Shown: one piece after another, positions 24,960 through 33,546 of the stretch
How positions within the stretch are numbered: the first letter of the stretch is position 1
Layout: each line of letters starts with the position of its first letter
From: Flavobacteriaceae bacterium
GTDB taxonomy: Bacteria; Bacteroidota; Bacteroidia; Flavobacteriales; Flavobacteriaceae
Direction: 5' to 3'
NCBI GenBank assembly: GCA_021648265.1
Contig: JAKITD010000014.1
Coordinates: 1 to 52,101, forward strand
DNA length: 52,101 nucleotides
Notes under the pieces: model-generated
What the model was told of the DNA's origin: nothing
The model's input: the letters and a program-made list of their open reading frames with translations, nothing else
Databases searched by the model: none
Made by a program: the position numbers and the translations under genes

Positions 24960-26693
24960 ATGAAACCAACCTATTTGCTTATTTGTACTTTGCTGTCGTT
25001 TACTATACAGGCACAAGATTTTTCTGAAATAATATTACAAAAAATGGGAGATGAAGACCTGCTTACTCTTTTTAACAAAGTAGATAGCGACTCCATTAAA
25101 GCAGAAAAAGTTGCAAGGGTATATTTAAACAGAGCCAGAAAGCAAAAAGATACCATTAAAATGGCGAGGGGCTATGACCGTTTAGCAAGAATTTTTAATC
25201 CCCAAAAAAATATAATGTTTGCAGATAGTATTATTCATCTCACCAAAAATATAGATAATATTACCTATCCTGCTTTGGGGTATATGATAAAAGGCATTGA
25301 GTATTCAAAAATGGGAAACTTAGTACTAGCAAATAAAAACGACATAATTACCTACGATTTAGCAGTAAAGAATAAGAATATTGCGCACCAAATTTTTATA
25401 TCGGATAAATTAATTTCTGCTAAATCTTATTGGGGAAATAAACGAGAAGCTCTTGAAATGCAAAAGGAGAGGCATAATTTGGCAAATAGCAAAGACTATT
25501 ATAAAGGACTAAGAACCTCTGTTAGAAAAGGCGCTCAAATAGATTTTGAGGATGTATATCTTGAAAATGAAATTTCGTCTATAAGAAACTTTGTACTCTG
25601 TTATACCAATTTAAAAATCTTAGATTCTGCAACAATCTATTTAAATAAAGGATTTAAGAAAATATATAAATACAAGGGCTACAAAAATTTTCGTGACGAT
25701 AATCTCAGTTTTTTTTTATTTAGCTCTTTAGAAATAGACTTTTATAAAAAAAAATACAAAAAATCTTTAGACACAATAAATAAGCTGTCATCATTAGTTT
25801 ATAATACTCTAGATTTAAAAGAGTTGCATTTTTTTAAAGGTTTAGTACTTGTTAATTTAGGAAAAAATAATGAAGGAATATTAAATTTAAAAAAGGCAGA
25901 TTCCGTTTTTACTGAGAATAAGTTTTCAATAAAACCTTATCATAGGCTTATGTATGTAAAGTTATTAGAGCATTATACATTAAAAAATAATATAAATAAA
26001 CAGGTAATTTACTTAAATAAACTTATTTATGTGGACAGTATATTTAAAATAAATTTTAAATATTTTGATCCAGCTATAATAAAAAACTATGAAACCCCAA
26101 AACTCATTAAAGAAAAAGAAAAACTCATAGCAAGCCTAAAACAAGAAAGCAAAAAGTCGAATATTATTACTTGGCTAATTTTAAGTGTATTGGGGATTAG
26201 CTTATTTTGTTTGTGGTATTTTTATAGCAAGCAACAAATTTACAAAAAGCGTTTTAATGTATTAATGTCTCAAAATAAAAATAAGGTTATTAATGGAGAA
26301 AGAAAAAGAACTCCTACCGAAATGCCAAAAAACATTATAAATAATATAATAGAACATTTAGAACACTTTGAAGTTCAGAAAAAGTACTTATCTCAAGAAA
26401 TTTCATTGCAGGATATGGCAACATCTTTTAATACTAATTACAAATATTTATCTAAGGTTATTAATTTATATAAAGAAAAACGTTTTCCCAACTATATTAA
26501 CGATTTACGAGTAGTGTATGCTTTTACAGAATTAAAAACCAATACAAAGTTTAGAAAATACACCATAAAAGCCATTGCTAAAGAGTGTGGCTTTAAAAGT
26601 GCAGAATCGTTTTCAAAGTGTTTTTATAATAAATATAGAATTTATCCTTCGTTTTATTTAAAGCAGTTAGATAAAAGCACTTTTAAACAATAA
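24960..26693 (+). CDS. Membrane-anchored AraC-type transcriptional regulator with TPR-like sensor
   Basis: A 577-aa one-protein signalling device: a signal peptide (MKPTYLLICTLLSFTIQA), a periplasmic helical repeat region (residues about 20-390, TPR-like, rich in Asn, Lys and Tyr), one membrane helix (NIITWLILSVLGISLFCLWYF, about residues 400-420), then a cytoplasmic AraC DNA-binding domain (residues about 455-570). In the latter, ISLQDMATSFNTNYKYLSKV is the first helix-turn-helix and TIKAIAKECGFKSAESFSKC the second. This architecture is common in Flavobacteriia. Its position opposite four exported-protein genes suggests it controls them. Confidence 0.85.
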   Translation: MKPTYLLICTLLSFTIQAQDFSEIILQKMGDEDLLTLFNKVDSDSIKAEKVARVYLNRARKQKDTIKMARGYDRLARIFNPQKNIMFADSIIHLTKNIDNITYPALGYMIKGIEYSKMGNLVLANKNDIITYDLAVKNKNIAHQIFISDKLISAKSYWGNKREALEMQKERHNLANSKDYYKGLRTSVRKGAQIDFEDVYLENEISSIRNFVLCYTNLKILDSATIYLNKGFKKIYKYKGYKNFRDDNLSFFLFSSLEIDFYKKKYKKSLDTINKLSSLVYNTLDLKELHFFKGLVLVNLGKNNEGILNLKKADSVFTENKFSIKPYHRLMYVKLLEHYTLKNNINKQVIYLNKLIYVDSIFKINFKYFDPAIIKNYETPKLIKEKEKLIASLKQESKKSNIITWLILSVLGISLFCLWYFYSKQQIYKKRFNVLMSQNKNKVINGERKRTPTEMPKNIINNIIEHLEHFEVQKKYLSQEISLQDMATSFNTNYKYLSKVINLYKEKRFPNYINDLRVVYAFTELKTNTKFRKYTIKAIAKECGFKSAESFSKCFYNKYRIYPSFYLKQLDKSTFKQ

Positions 26694-26696
26694 ATA

Positions 26697-27233
26697 TTAT
26701 CTAAACAAATCTTTAATTTGCTCCCAGATGGTAAGTTTTTTTTCTAACTCTTCCTCAAAAGATATTAAATCATCTTTATGAATATTAGCAAAGAGTTTCG
26801 CTCTTATTACATAAACAGCAGGAACTATAACTACCATTAGTGGGAATATGTAAAATAATTCTAATTCGTCAAGATTTTGGTTTTGATTAATGACTCCCCA
26901 AAGCTGAAAAGCATACATGATAATAGGGATTAAAATAATCCAATGCCACCAATGCTTGCAGGTAAAATACCAAAGCAATAAAAGATAAAGAGGAATAATT
27001 TTTCCAATTAAAAACCAACCATAAGCATTGATAGAAAAATATGAAGTAGTAATGGTAAATAAAAAAGTCTCCCAAACTTGTGTGTCGTTTGGCAGACTTT
27101 TATATGAGTAAAATAAATATGGTGTTATAGCTATTAACATTATAATAACTCCTCCACCAAATAAGTTTTTTTTAGCCGTTGTTTGGTGCTTGTAGCCCTC
27201 TTGTGTCAACTTGTTGTTCGTTTTGTCCATCAT
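26697..27233 (-). CDS. Integral membrane protein, unknown function
   Basis: A 178-aa protein with four or five membrane helices (for example GGGVIIMLIAITPYLFYSY, IIPLYLLLLWYFTCKHWWHW and FPLMVVIVPAVYVI) and a charged C-terminus. I recognise no family. The N-terminal 20 codons overlap, in another frame, the end of the small lipoprotein gene 27172-27312, which would permit translational coupling. If the overlap disqualifies the start, an internal Met near residue 32 is the fallback. It is convergent with the AraC-type regulator gene, with 3 bp between stops. Confidence 0.65.
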   Translation of the reverse strand: MMDKTNNKLTQEGYKHQTTAKKNLFGGGVIIMLIAITPYLFYSYKSLPNDTQVWETFLFTITTSYFSINAYGWFLIGKIIPLYLLLLWYFTCKHWWHWIILIPIIMYAFQLWGVINQNQNLDELELFYIFPLMVVIVPAVYVIRAKLFANIHKDDLISFEEELEKKLTIWEQIKDLFR

Positions 27234-27312
27234 TTATACTTTCCGGTGTACAAGATACAAAAAGTCCAGTTCCTAAAATTGCTACGATAAAAAATAATTT
27301 TGTAAGTTTCAT
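27172..27312 (-). CDS. Small lipoprotein-like peptide (46 aa)
   Basis: An ATG at 27310-27312 opens a 46-aa frame: MKLTKLFFIVAILGTGLFVS, then CTPESINDGQNEQQVDTRGL and QAPNNG. It has a lipoprotein signal peptide ending in FVSC and a short hydrophilic tail. A TAGGTTTG promoter box lies 30 nt upstream (27343-27350), the usual distance. The end of the frame overlaps the next gene by 62 nt. Short lipoproteins of this type occur in Flavobacteriia; function unknown. It is the best-supported gene here below 60 aa. Confidence 0.65.
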   Translation of the reverse strand: MKLTKLFFIVAILGTGLFVSCTPESINDGQNEQQVDTRGLQAPNNG

Positions 27313-27342
27313 AATATTAGTTTTTTTGTGGGTTTAATAGTA

Positions 27343-27350
27343 CAAACCTA
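27343..27350 (-). promoter_or_regulatory. Bacteroidota -7 box TAGGTTTG for the small lipoprotein
   Basis: Exact TANNTTTG match on the minus strand, 30 nt before the ATG at 27312. No ideal -33 TTG. Confidence 0.5.
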
Positions 27351-27490
27351 TCACGAAAAAACACAAGTATATAAACTAAGTTATCCGTATTTTTGTTGGT
27401 TACATTTTACCCAATAAAAACCCTCCTAAAAATTTACATATTGGGGCGAAATTTAAAAGTTTGGCTTACAGTTATATGTATCGTTTCAAT

Positions 27491-27904
27491 TTATTTCACT
27501 GGCATTATTTTTAAAGTTCTACTTCCGTTTTGGTTGTTTGTTAATATTAGTTTTGTGCTTTCTTTAGGTAGTAATGATTTAATTTTTTCTGGCCATTCAA
27601 TCAAATTCCAATGATCTGAATAAAAATATTCTTCAATTCCTATGTCTAAAGCTTCTTCTTCATTGTTTATTCTGTAAAAATCGAAATGATACACTTTATC
27701 ATCCTTAATTTCATATTCATTTACTAAGGCAAAGGTTGGACTACTAATAGTTTCATTAACGCCTAATTGTTTTGTAATTTCTTTTATAAGTGTTGTTTTA
27801 CCAACGCCCATATCTCCATAAAATAAGAGAACCTTATTTTGGGCTTCTAATAAAATAGTTGAGGCGATTTTAGGTAAATCTTGTAATGTAAAAGTATAAT
27901 CCAT
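27491..27904 (-). CDS. tsaE: tRNA threonylcarbamoyladenosine biosynthesis ATPase TsaE
   Basis: TsaE is the small P-loop ATPase that works with TsaB-TsaD in forming t6A37 of tRNA. The 137-aa sequence has Walker A GDMGVGKTT (residues about 30-38), the SPTFALVNEY motif (switch region) and the HFDFYRI motif, then WNLIEWPEK. Length fits. It lies 93 nt upstream of porX's end in the same direction, that is, after porX in the minus-strand order. A TATATTTG box (27919-27926) 14 nt before the start suggests an own promoter with a very short leader. Confidence 0.93.
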   Translation of the reverse strand: MDYTFTLQDLPKIASTILLEAQNKVLLFYGDMGVGKTTLIKEITKQLGVNETISSPTFALVNEYEIKDDKVYHFDFYRINNEEEALDIGIEEYFYSDHWNLIEWPEKIKSLLPKESTKLILTNNQNGSRTLKIMPVK

Positions 27905-27918
27905 AATTCACTTATTAG

Positions 27919-27926
27919 CAAATATA
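27919..27926 (-). promoter_or_regulatory. Bacteroidota -7 box TATATTTG before tsaE
   Basis: Exact TANNTTTG match on the minus strand, but only 14 nt before the ATG, so the leader would be about 8 nt. Confidence 0.35.
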
Positions 27927-27997
27927 TAATTTTATATCGTTCATCAGCGATAAATGTCGATAAAAAACAATAAAGTAGGAAAAATATTACATAAAGC

Positions 27998-29545
27998 TTA
28001 TTTATTATCTAAAACTATGAAAGGAATCAATACTTCTTCCATAGAAATACCTCCATGTTGATACGTATTTCGATAATAACTAACATAATGATTAAAGTTA
28101 TTTGGATATGCAAAGAACAAATCTCCTTTAGCAAATATGAAAGAGCTGCTCATATTAATAGAAGGTAAATGGATTTTCTTTGGATCTTTAGAAACCAACA
28201 CATCTTTTTCTTCGAAAGAAAGACTTCTTCCTGTTTTGTAACGAAGGTTCGAACTTATATTTCGATCTCCAATTACTTTGGTTGGATGTTTTACATTTAT
28301 AGTTCCGTGGTCTGTAGTTATAATTAATTTGAACCCAAGACTTGAAGCTTGTTGAATTATATCTAACAAAGGTGAGTTTTTAAACCAACTTTGTGTTAAA
28401 GAACGATACGATTTATCTGTAGAAGCCAATTCTTTGATTACTTCCATTTCGGTTTTTGAATGGGAAAGCATATCAACAAAATTATATACTACCGCAATTA
28501 AATCTTCGTTTTTATGACTTTTAAAATTATCTGAAAGTCGTTTACCTTGTTTTAAACTCGAAATTTTATGATAACTCCAATTTAGGTTTTTGCCTAACCT
28601 TTTTAGTTGTGCTTCTAAAAATTCCTTTTCATACATATTCTTTCCGCCTTCATCAGTATCGTTTAGCCATAATTTAGGATGAAGTTTCTCCATATCACTT
28701 GGCATTAAACCAGAAAATATAGCATTTCGAGCATATTGTGTAGCTGTTGGTAAAATACCGTAATATAGTTCCTCACTTGATTTTTTATAGCTACTACTTA
28801 AAAAAGGTTCAAAAGATTTCCATTGATCGTAACGCAAATTATCCACTACAATAAATAAGGTTTTTTGTTTTTCGATAACTGGTAGCACTTTATCTTTAAA
28901 TAAAGTATGTGACATTGTTGGAGCATCATTTTTATAATCGAACCAACTCGCATAATTTTTATCTATAAATTTACAAAATTGCGTATTAGCTTCAGTCTTT
29001 TGTGATTCTAAAATTTCGAACATTCCAGAATCATCAATATTTTCTAGTTCTAATTCCCAATACACCAATTTCTGATACATTTCTACCCACTCTTCATACG
29101 AATTTACCATAGAAAGATCCATTGCTATTTTTCTGAACTCTTGTTGATAGCTGGTAGTTGTCTTTTCTGAAATCAATCGAGAATGGTCTAAATTCTTTTT
29201 TAAACTTAAAAGAATCTGATGTGGATTAACTGGTTTTATCAAATAATCGGCAATCTTAGAGCCAATCGCTTCTTCCATAATAAACTCTTCTTCACTTTTA
29301 GTAATCATCACTACTGGAAGGGTTGCTTGCTTTTCTTTTATTTCAGCCAGCGTTTCGAGTCCAGTTAAACCAGGCATATTTTCATCTAAAAAAACAATAT
29401 CAAAATTTTCTTTTTCAATTTCTTCTAAAGCTTCGGTACCACTCATTGCTTTGGTAACCTTGTAATTTCTCTTTTCTAAAAAAATGATGTGTGGTTTTAA
29501 TAATTCTATTTCATCATCCACCCAAAGTATCTTTATATCGCTCAT
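27998..29545 (-). CDS. porX: PorX-type response regulator with PglZ domain
   Basis: A 515-aa two-component response regulator. The receiver domain begins MSDIKILWVDDE with the phosphoacceptor Asp54 in FLDENMPG and the conserved Lys in YLIKPVNP. The C-terminal half is a PglZ/alkaline-phosphatase-fold domain: LFIVVDNLRYDQWKSF, GILPTATQYARNAIF and LIITTDHGT supply the zinc-binding and catalytic residues. In Porphyromonas and Flavobacterium, PorX with the sensor PorY regulates T9SS genes. I chose Met19 of the open frame (29545), where the receiver fold begins. The neighbouring LRR protein carries a T9SS tail. Confidence 0.93.
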   Translation of the reverse strand: MSDIKILWVDDEIELLKPHIIFLEKRNYKVTKAMSGTEALEEIEKENFDIVFLDENMPGLTGLETLAEIKEKQATLPVVMITKSEEEFIMEEAIGSKIADYLIKPVNPHQILLSLKKNLDHSRLISEKTTTSYQQEFRKIAMDLSMVNSYEEWVEMYQKLVYWELELENIDDSGMFEILESQKTEANTQFCKFIDKNYASWFDYKNDAPTMSHTLFKDKVLPVIEKQKTLFIVVDNLRYDQWKSFEPFLSSSYKKSSEELYYGILPTATQYARNAIFSGLMPSDMEKLHPKLWLNDTDEGGKNMYEKEFLEAQLKRLGKNLNWSYHKISSLKQGKRLSDNFKSHKNEDLIAVVYNFVDMLSHSKTEMEVIKELASTDKSYRSLTQSWFKNSPLLDIIQQASSLGFKLIITTDHGTINVKHPTKVIGDRNISSNLRYKTGRSLSFEEKDVLVSKDPKKIHLPSINMSSSFIFAKGDLFFAYPNNFNHYVSYYRNTYQHGGISMEEVLIPFIVLDNK

Positions 29546-29655
29546 ATATGTATATTTGTTTATTATTTGAAATGATTTGTATTTCAAAAAGTACAGCAAA
29601 AATAAAGCCGTACTAACTATTAAAATACCTTTTACTAATAAATAAAAGTTAAAGA

Positions 29656-30882
29656 TTGAATTCGCAAAACAAACTCAAAATTATAAACGACCCAATCTAT
29701 GGTTTTATTACCATACCAAGTGTGCTCATTTTCGAGTTAATCGAACATCCTTACTTTCAAAGATTACGTAGGATTTCGCAAATGGGGATGTCGTACCTTG
29801 TGTATCCAGGAGCTCATCATACACGTTTTCATCATGCAATTGGTGCGATGCATTTAATGCAAAAGGCAGTTCAAGTGCTTCGTTTTAAAGGAATTACAAT
29901 TTCAGATGAAGAGTCGGAAGCTCTTTATATCGCAATACTTTTACACGATATTGGTCACGGTCCTTTTTCGCATGCAATGGAACGTAGCATCGTAGAAAAT
30001 GTAGATCACGAGTATATTTCTTTGCTTTTTATGGACGCTTTAAATCAAAAATTTAACAACAGATTAACGCTTGCCATTCAAATATTCAAGAACGAATATC
30101 CTCGAAATTTCTTTTATCAGTTAATTTCTGGACAATTGGATATGGATCGAATGGATTACCTAAAACGCGACAGTTTTTATACAGGTGTTTCTGAAGGCTC
30201 CGTTAATTCTGAACGATTAATAAGTATGCTTAATGTTTTTGAGGACAATTTGGTCGTGGAAGAAAAAGGAATTTATTCGGTTGAAAAATTCATCATTGCC
30301 AGACGTTTAATGTATTGGCAAGTTTATTTACATAAAACAAGTTTGGTAGCCGAACAATTGGTAACTAGACTGTTGAAGCGAGCTAAAGAATTAACAATCA
30401 GCGGAAAAAAATTGTCTGCAAGTAAAGCACTAACATTCTTTCTGGAAACAGCAGTTAGTAAAGAAAATTTTTCGGTTGAAACCTTAAATACGTTTGCCAA
30501 ATTGGATGATACTGATATTATTTCAGCCATGAAATCGTGGGTTGATGAAGATGATTTTGTTTTAAAAAACATTTCAGAAATGCTATTGGACCGCGATTTG
30601 CTTAAAATTGAAATGCAACAAGAGGCTTTTTCCGAAGAAAAAATAAGTGACAAGAAAAATATAATAATGCAGAAATATAATATTTCTGAAGATGAAGCTT
30701 CGTATTTTGTATTTACGGGACAGATTACAAATCAAGCTTATAGTATGGAAAAAGACACGATTAACTTGTATAAAAAATCGGGCGAAGTAATTGATGTTGC
30801 GAATGCTAGTGACCAATTAAACCTGAAAGCATTGTCTAAAAAAGTAGTTAAAAATTATATGTGTTACCCTAAAACGGAATAG
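29656..30882 (+). CDS. HD superfamily phosphohydrolase
   Basis: A 408-aa HD-domain protein of the dNTPase-like group: RISQMGMSYLVYPGAHHTRFHH supplies the first His, ILLHDIGHGPFSHAME the HD dyad, and QLDMDRMDYLKRDSF the distal Asp. The set is complete, so metal-dependent hydrolysis of a nucleotide-like substrate is likely; the substrate is not known. The start is TTG at 29656: an in-frame stop at 29650-29652 excludes any earlier start, and the N-terminus NKLKIINDPIYGFI matches the family. It diverges from porX and precedes lpxD. Confidence 0.9.
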   Translation: MNSQNKLKIINDPIYGFITIPSVLIFELIEHPYFQRLRRISQMGMSYLVYPGAHHTRFHHAIGAMHLMQKAVQVLRFKGITISDEESEALYIAILLHDIGHGPFSHAMERSIVENVDHEYISLLFMDALNQKFNNRLTLAIQIFKNEYPRNFFYQLISGQLDMDRMDYLKRDSFYTGVSEGSVNSERLISMLNVFEDNLVVEEKGIYSVEKFIIARRLMYWQVYLHKTSLVAEQLVTRLLKRAKELTISGKKLSASKALTFFLETAVSKENFSVETLNTFAKLDDTDIISAMKSWVDEDDFVLKNISEMLLDRDLLKIEMQQEAFSEEKISDKKNIIMQKYNISEDEASYFVFTGQITNQAYSMEKDTINLYKKSGEVIDVANASDQLNLKALSKKVVKNYMCYPKTE

Positions 30883-30896
30883 TGCTGCTTTTTTTC

Positions 30897-30904
30897 TATT
30901 TTTG
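30897..30904 (+). promoter_or_regulatory. Bacteroidota -7 box TATTTTTG before lpxD
   Basis: Exact TANNTTTG match, 32 nt before the GTG start of lpxD and probably the promoter of the lpxD-lpxC/fabZ-lpxA operon. Confidence 0.55.
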
Positions 30905-30936
30905 CATATCTTATAAAAACCAATAAAAATTAATCT

Positions 30937-31962
30937 GTGAAATTTACAGCAGCTCAAATAGCAGGAATATTAGAAGGAGAAGTAGAGGGAAACCCAGATG
31001 TAGAAGTCTCGAAGCTATCGAAAATTGAAGAAGGAGTCAACGAAAGTTTAAGCTTTCTTGCCAATCCAAAATACACACAATATATCTATACTACAAAGGC
31101 TTCGGCGGTAATTGTTAATGCAGATTTTAAAGCAGAACAATCCATTGAAACAACCTTGATAAGAGTTGAAGATGCATATAAATCATTTTCAAAATTATTG
31201 GAATATTACAATCAAGTAAAGATGAATAAAACTGGAATCGAACAACCAGTATTTATTTCAGAAAGTGCAAACTATGGTGATAATATATATATAGGTGCCT
31301 TTGCTTATATCGGTGATAATGTAAAAATTGGTGATAATGTAAAGATTTACCCCAATGTTTATATTGGCGATAATGTGTCAATAGGAAATGAGGTAACGTT
31401 ATTTTCTGGAGCTAAAATTTATTCAGATACAATCATCGGGAATAATTGTGTAATTCATAGTAGTGCTATTTTAGGTGCGGATGGTTTCGGGTTTACACCT
31501 AACGAAAAAGGAGAGTTTATAAAAGTACCACAAACAGGAAATGTAATTATTGAAGACAATGTAGATGTTGGTGCGGCAACCTCTATAGATAGAGCAACTT
31601 TAGGCTCTACTATTATTAGAAAAGGAGTGAAGTTAGACAACCATATCCAAATTGCACATAATGTAGAAATCGGAAAAAACACCGTAATTGCTGCACAAAC
31701 AGGAATTGCAGGTTCTACAAAAATTGGAGAAAGTTGTATGATAGGCGGACAAGTAGGTTTTGCGGGGCATCTAGTAATAGGGAACAATGTGCGTATTCAA
31801 GCACAAAGCGGAATAGGAAGAAATGTAAAAGATAATGAAGCAATTCAGGGTTCACCTGCATTGCCTTATAGCGATTATAACAAAAGCTATGTACATTTTA
31901 AAAACCTTCCAAAAATAGTAAACAGACTTAATACATTAGAAAAAAATTGCACTAATGAATAA
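30937..31962 (+). CDS. lpxD: UDP-3-O-(3-hydroxyacyl)glucosamine N-acyltransferase
   Basis: LpxD adds the second 3-hydroxyacyl chain to UDP-GlcN in lipid A synthesis. The 341-aa sequence has an N-terminal uridine-binding domain (LSFLANPKYTQYIYTTKA), a left-handed beta-helix of hexapeptide repeats (residues about 100-290), the catalytic His in HNVEIGKN (IQIAHNVEIG) and the terminal helices. The start is GTG. It overlaps lpxC/fabZ by 8 nt. A second LpxD-like gene lies at 36798. Confidence 0.94.
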   Translation: MKFTAAQIAGILEGEVEGNPDVEVSKLSKIEEGVNESLSFLANPKYTQYIYTTKASAVIVNADFKAEQSIETTLIRVEDAYKSFSKLLEYYNQVKMNKTGIEQPVFISESANYGDNIYIGAFAYIGDNVKIGDNVKIYPNVYIGDNVSIGNEVTLFSGAKIYSDTIIGNNCVIHSSAILGADGFGFTPNEKGEFIKVPQTGNVIIEDNVDVGAATSIDRATLGSTIIRKGVKLDNHIQIAHNVEIGKNTVIAAQTGIAGSTKIGESCMIGGQVGFAGHLVIGNNVRIQAQSGIGRNVKDNEAIQGSPALPYSDYNKSYVHFKNLPKIVNRLNTLEKNCTNE

Positions 31963-33361
31963 TCTAAAAACAAAACAACGAACCATAGCTAAAGAAGTGA
32001 GTCTAAGCGGAGTAGGACTTCATACGGGACAAAAAGTTACAATGACTTTTAAGCCTGCTCCCGAAAATCACGGTTACGCTTTTAAAAGGGTTGATGAAGA
32101 AGGAGCACCAGTTATCGAGGCAAAAGTTTGCTATGTAACCAATACGCAACGCGGTACTAATCTTGAAAAAAATGGAGTCAGTATTAACACTTCCGAACAC
32201 GTGTTGGCGGCTTTAGTAGGTTTGCAAATAGATAATTGTTTAATAGAATTAGATGCTTCAGAACCTCCAATTATGGATGGATCGTCTAAATATTTTATTG
32301 AAATATTAGAAACAGCAGGAATTCAGGAACAAGAAGCAATTGTAAATGAATTTATTATAAAAGAAATTATTTCATTTAAAGATGAAAAAACGGGAAGCGA
32401 AATAATGATAATGCCTTCCGATACTTATGAAGTAACCGCCATGGTAGATTTTGGAACCAATGTTTTAGGAACTCAAAATGCTTCCATTAGTAATATTTCA
32501 GAATTTAAAAAAGAAATTTCAAACGCCCGTACTTTTAGTTTTCTTCATGAAATCGAAATGTTATTAGATCACGGTCTAATTAAAGGCGGCGATTTAAATA
32601 ATGCGATTGTGTATGTTGATAAAGAGTTGTCTCCTGAAACAATGGAAAAACTGAAAATAGCTTTTGGGAAAGATACTGTTTCCATAAAGCCTAACGGAAT
32701 TTTAGACAACCTTACCTTGCACCATCCTAACGAAGCAGCAAGACATAAATTACTTGATGTTATTGGTGATTTAGCCTTAATAGGAACTAGAATTAGAGGT
32801 AAAGTAATTGCTAATAAACCAGGCCATTTTGTAAATACTCAGTTTGCAAAAAAAATGGCACAATACATTAAAATTGAAAAACGAAAAAAAGCACCACAAG
32901 TAGATTTAACAAAAAAACCAGCAAAAAATATTAATGAAATTATGGATATGCTTCCGCATAGACCGCCATTTTTATTAGTAGATAAAATTTTGGAACTTAC
33001 AGATTCTCATGTAGTTGGATTGAAAAATGTTACTATGAACGAACCTTTTTTCGTTGGGCATTTTCCAGGAGCACCAGTAATGCCAGGAGTGCTTATTGTT
33101 GAAGCAATGGCGCAAGCAGGTGGTATTTTGGCATTGAGTATGGTTCCCGATCCAGAAAATTATTTAACTTATTTCTTGAAGATTAACAATGTAAAATTTA
33201 AAAAGCAAGTAAGTCCAGGAGATACATTAATTTTCGATTTAGTGTTAGATGAACCCATACGAAGAGGAATCGTTTTAATGTCTGGAAAAACATATGTTAA
33301 TGGAGAATTAGTAACAGAAGCCGAATTAATGGCGAAAATTGTAAAAACAAAAAATTTATAG
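31955..33361 (+). CDS. lpxC: Bifunctional LpxC deacetylase / FabZ 3-hydroxyacyl-ACP dehydratase
   Basis: A 468-aa fusion typical of Bacteroidota. Residues about 1-310 are LpxC (UDP-3-O-acyl-GlcNAc deacetylase, the committed step of lipid A): [16 protein letters not shown] with zinc ligands, [19 protein letters not shown], and [20 protein letters not shown] with further ligands. Residues about 320-468 are Fab[16 protein letters not shown] with the catalytic His, and [20 protein letters not shown] with the catalytic Glu. It overlaps lpxD by 8 nt and is followed by lpxA after 185 bp of repeated sequence. Confidence 0.96.
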   Translation: MNNLKTKQRTIAKEVSLSGVGLHTGQKVTMTFKPAPENHGYAFKRVDEEGAPVIEAKVCYVTNTQRGTNLEKNGVSINTSEHVLAALVGLQIDNCLIELDASEPPIMDGSSKYFIEILETAGIQEQEAIVNEFIIKEIISFKDEKTGSEIMIMPSDTYEVTAMVDFGTNVLGTQNASISNISEFKKEISNARTFSFLHEIEMLLDHGLIKGGDLNNAIVYVDKELSPETMEKLKIAFGKDTVSIKPNGILDNLTLHHPNEAARHKLLDVIGDLALIGTRIRGKVIANKPGHFVNTQFAKKMAQYIKIEKRKKAPQVDLTKKPAKNINEIMDMLPHRPPFLLVDKILELTDSHVVGLKNVTMNEPFFVGHFPGAPVMPGVLIVEAMAQAGGILALSMVPDPENYLTYFLKINNVKFKKQVSPGDTLIFDLVLDEPIRRGIVLMSGKTYVNGELVTEAELMAKIVKTKNL

Positions 33362-33546
33362 ATGAACCGAGCGGCTTCAAAAATGTCTGTTAATAATGTT
33401 AGAATTAAAAGCGAACACATTTTTACCTATTTATCAAAATTAAAATTATAAAAATGAACCGAGCGGATTTCAAAATATTAATAGTATAATGTTAGAATTA
33501 AAAGCGAACACATTTTTACCTATTTATCAAAATTAAAATTATAAAA
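33362..33546 (+). repeat. Tandem duplication in the lpxA leader (two units of 92 and 93 bp)
   Basis: Units begin at 33362 and 33454, each starting atgaaccgagcgg; lpxA itself starts at 33547 with atgaacc, one period later. The last 65 bp or so of each unit are nearly identical and include ttagaattaaaagcgaacac. The first unit holds a 29-codon frame beginning MNRAASKM; the second a shorter one (MNRADFKILIV). A similar element (atgaaacgagcatg...agcgaacaaca) lies 88 nt upstream of fabG (39306). Confidence 0.85.

Noticed and set aside
27998..29545. A BREX or PglZ defence system
   Set aside because: The PglZ domain is fused to a receiver domain, which is the PorX architecture, and no BREX genes are near.
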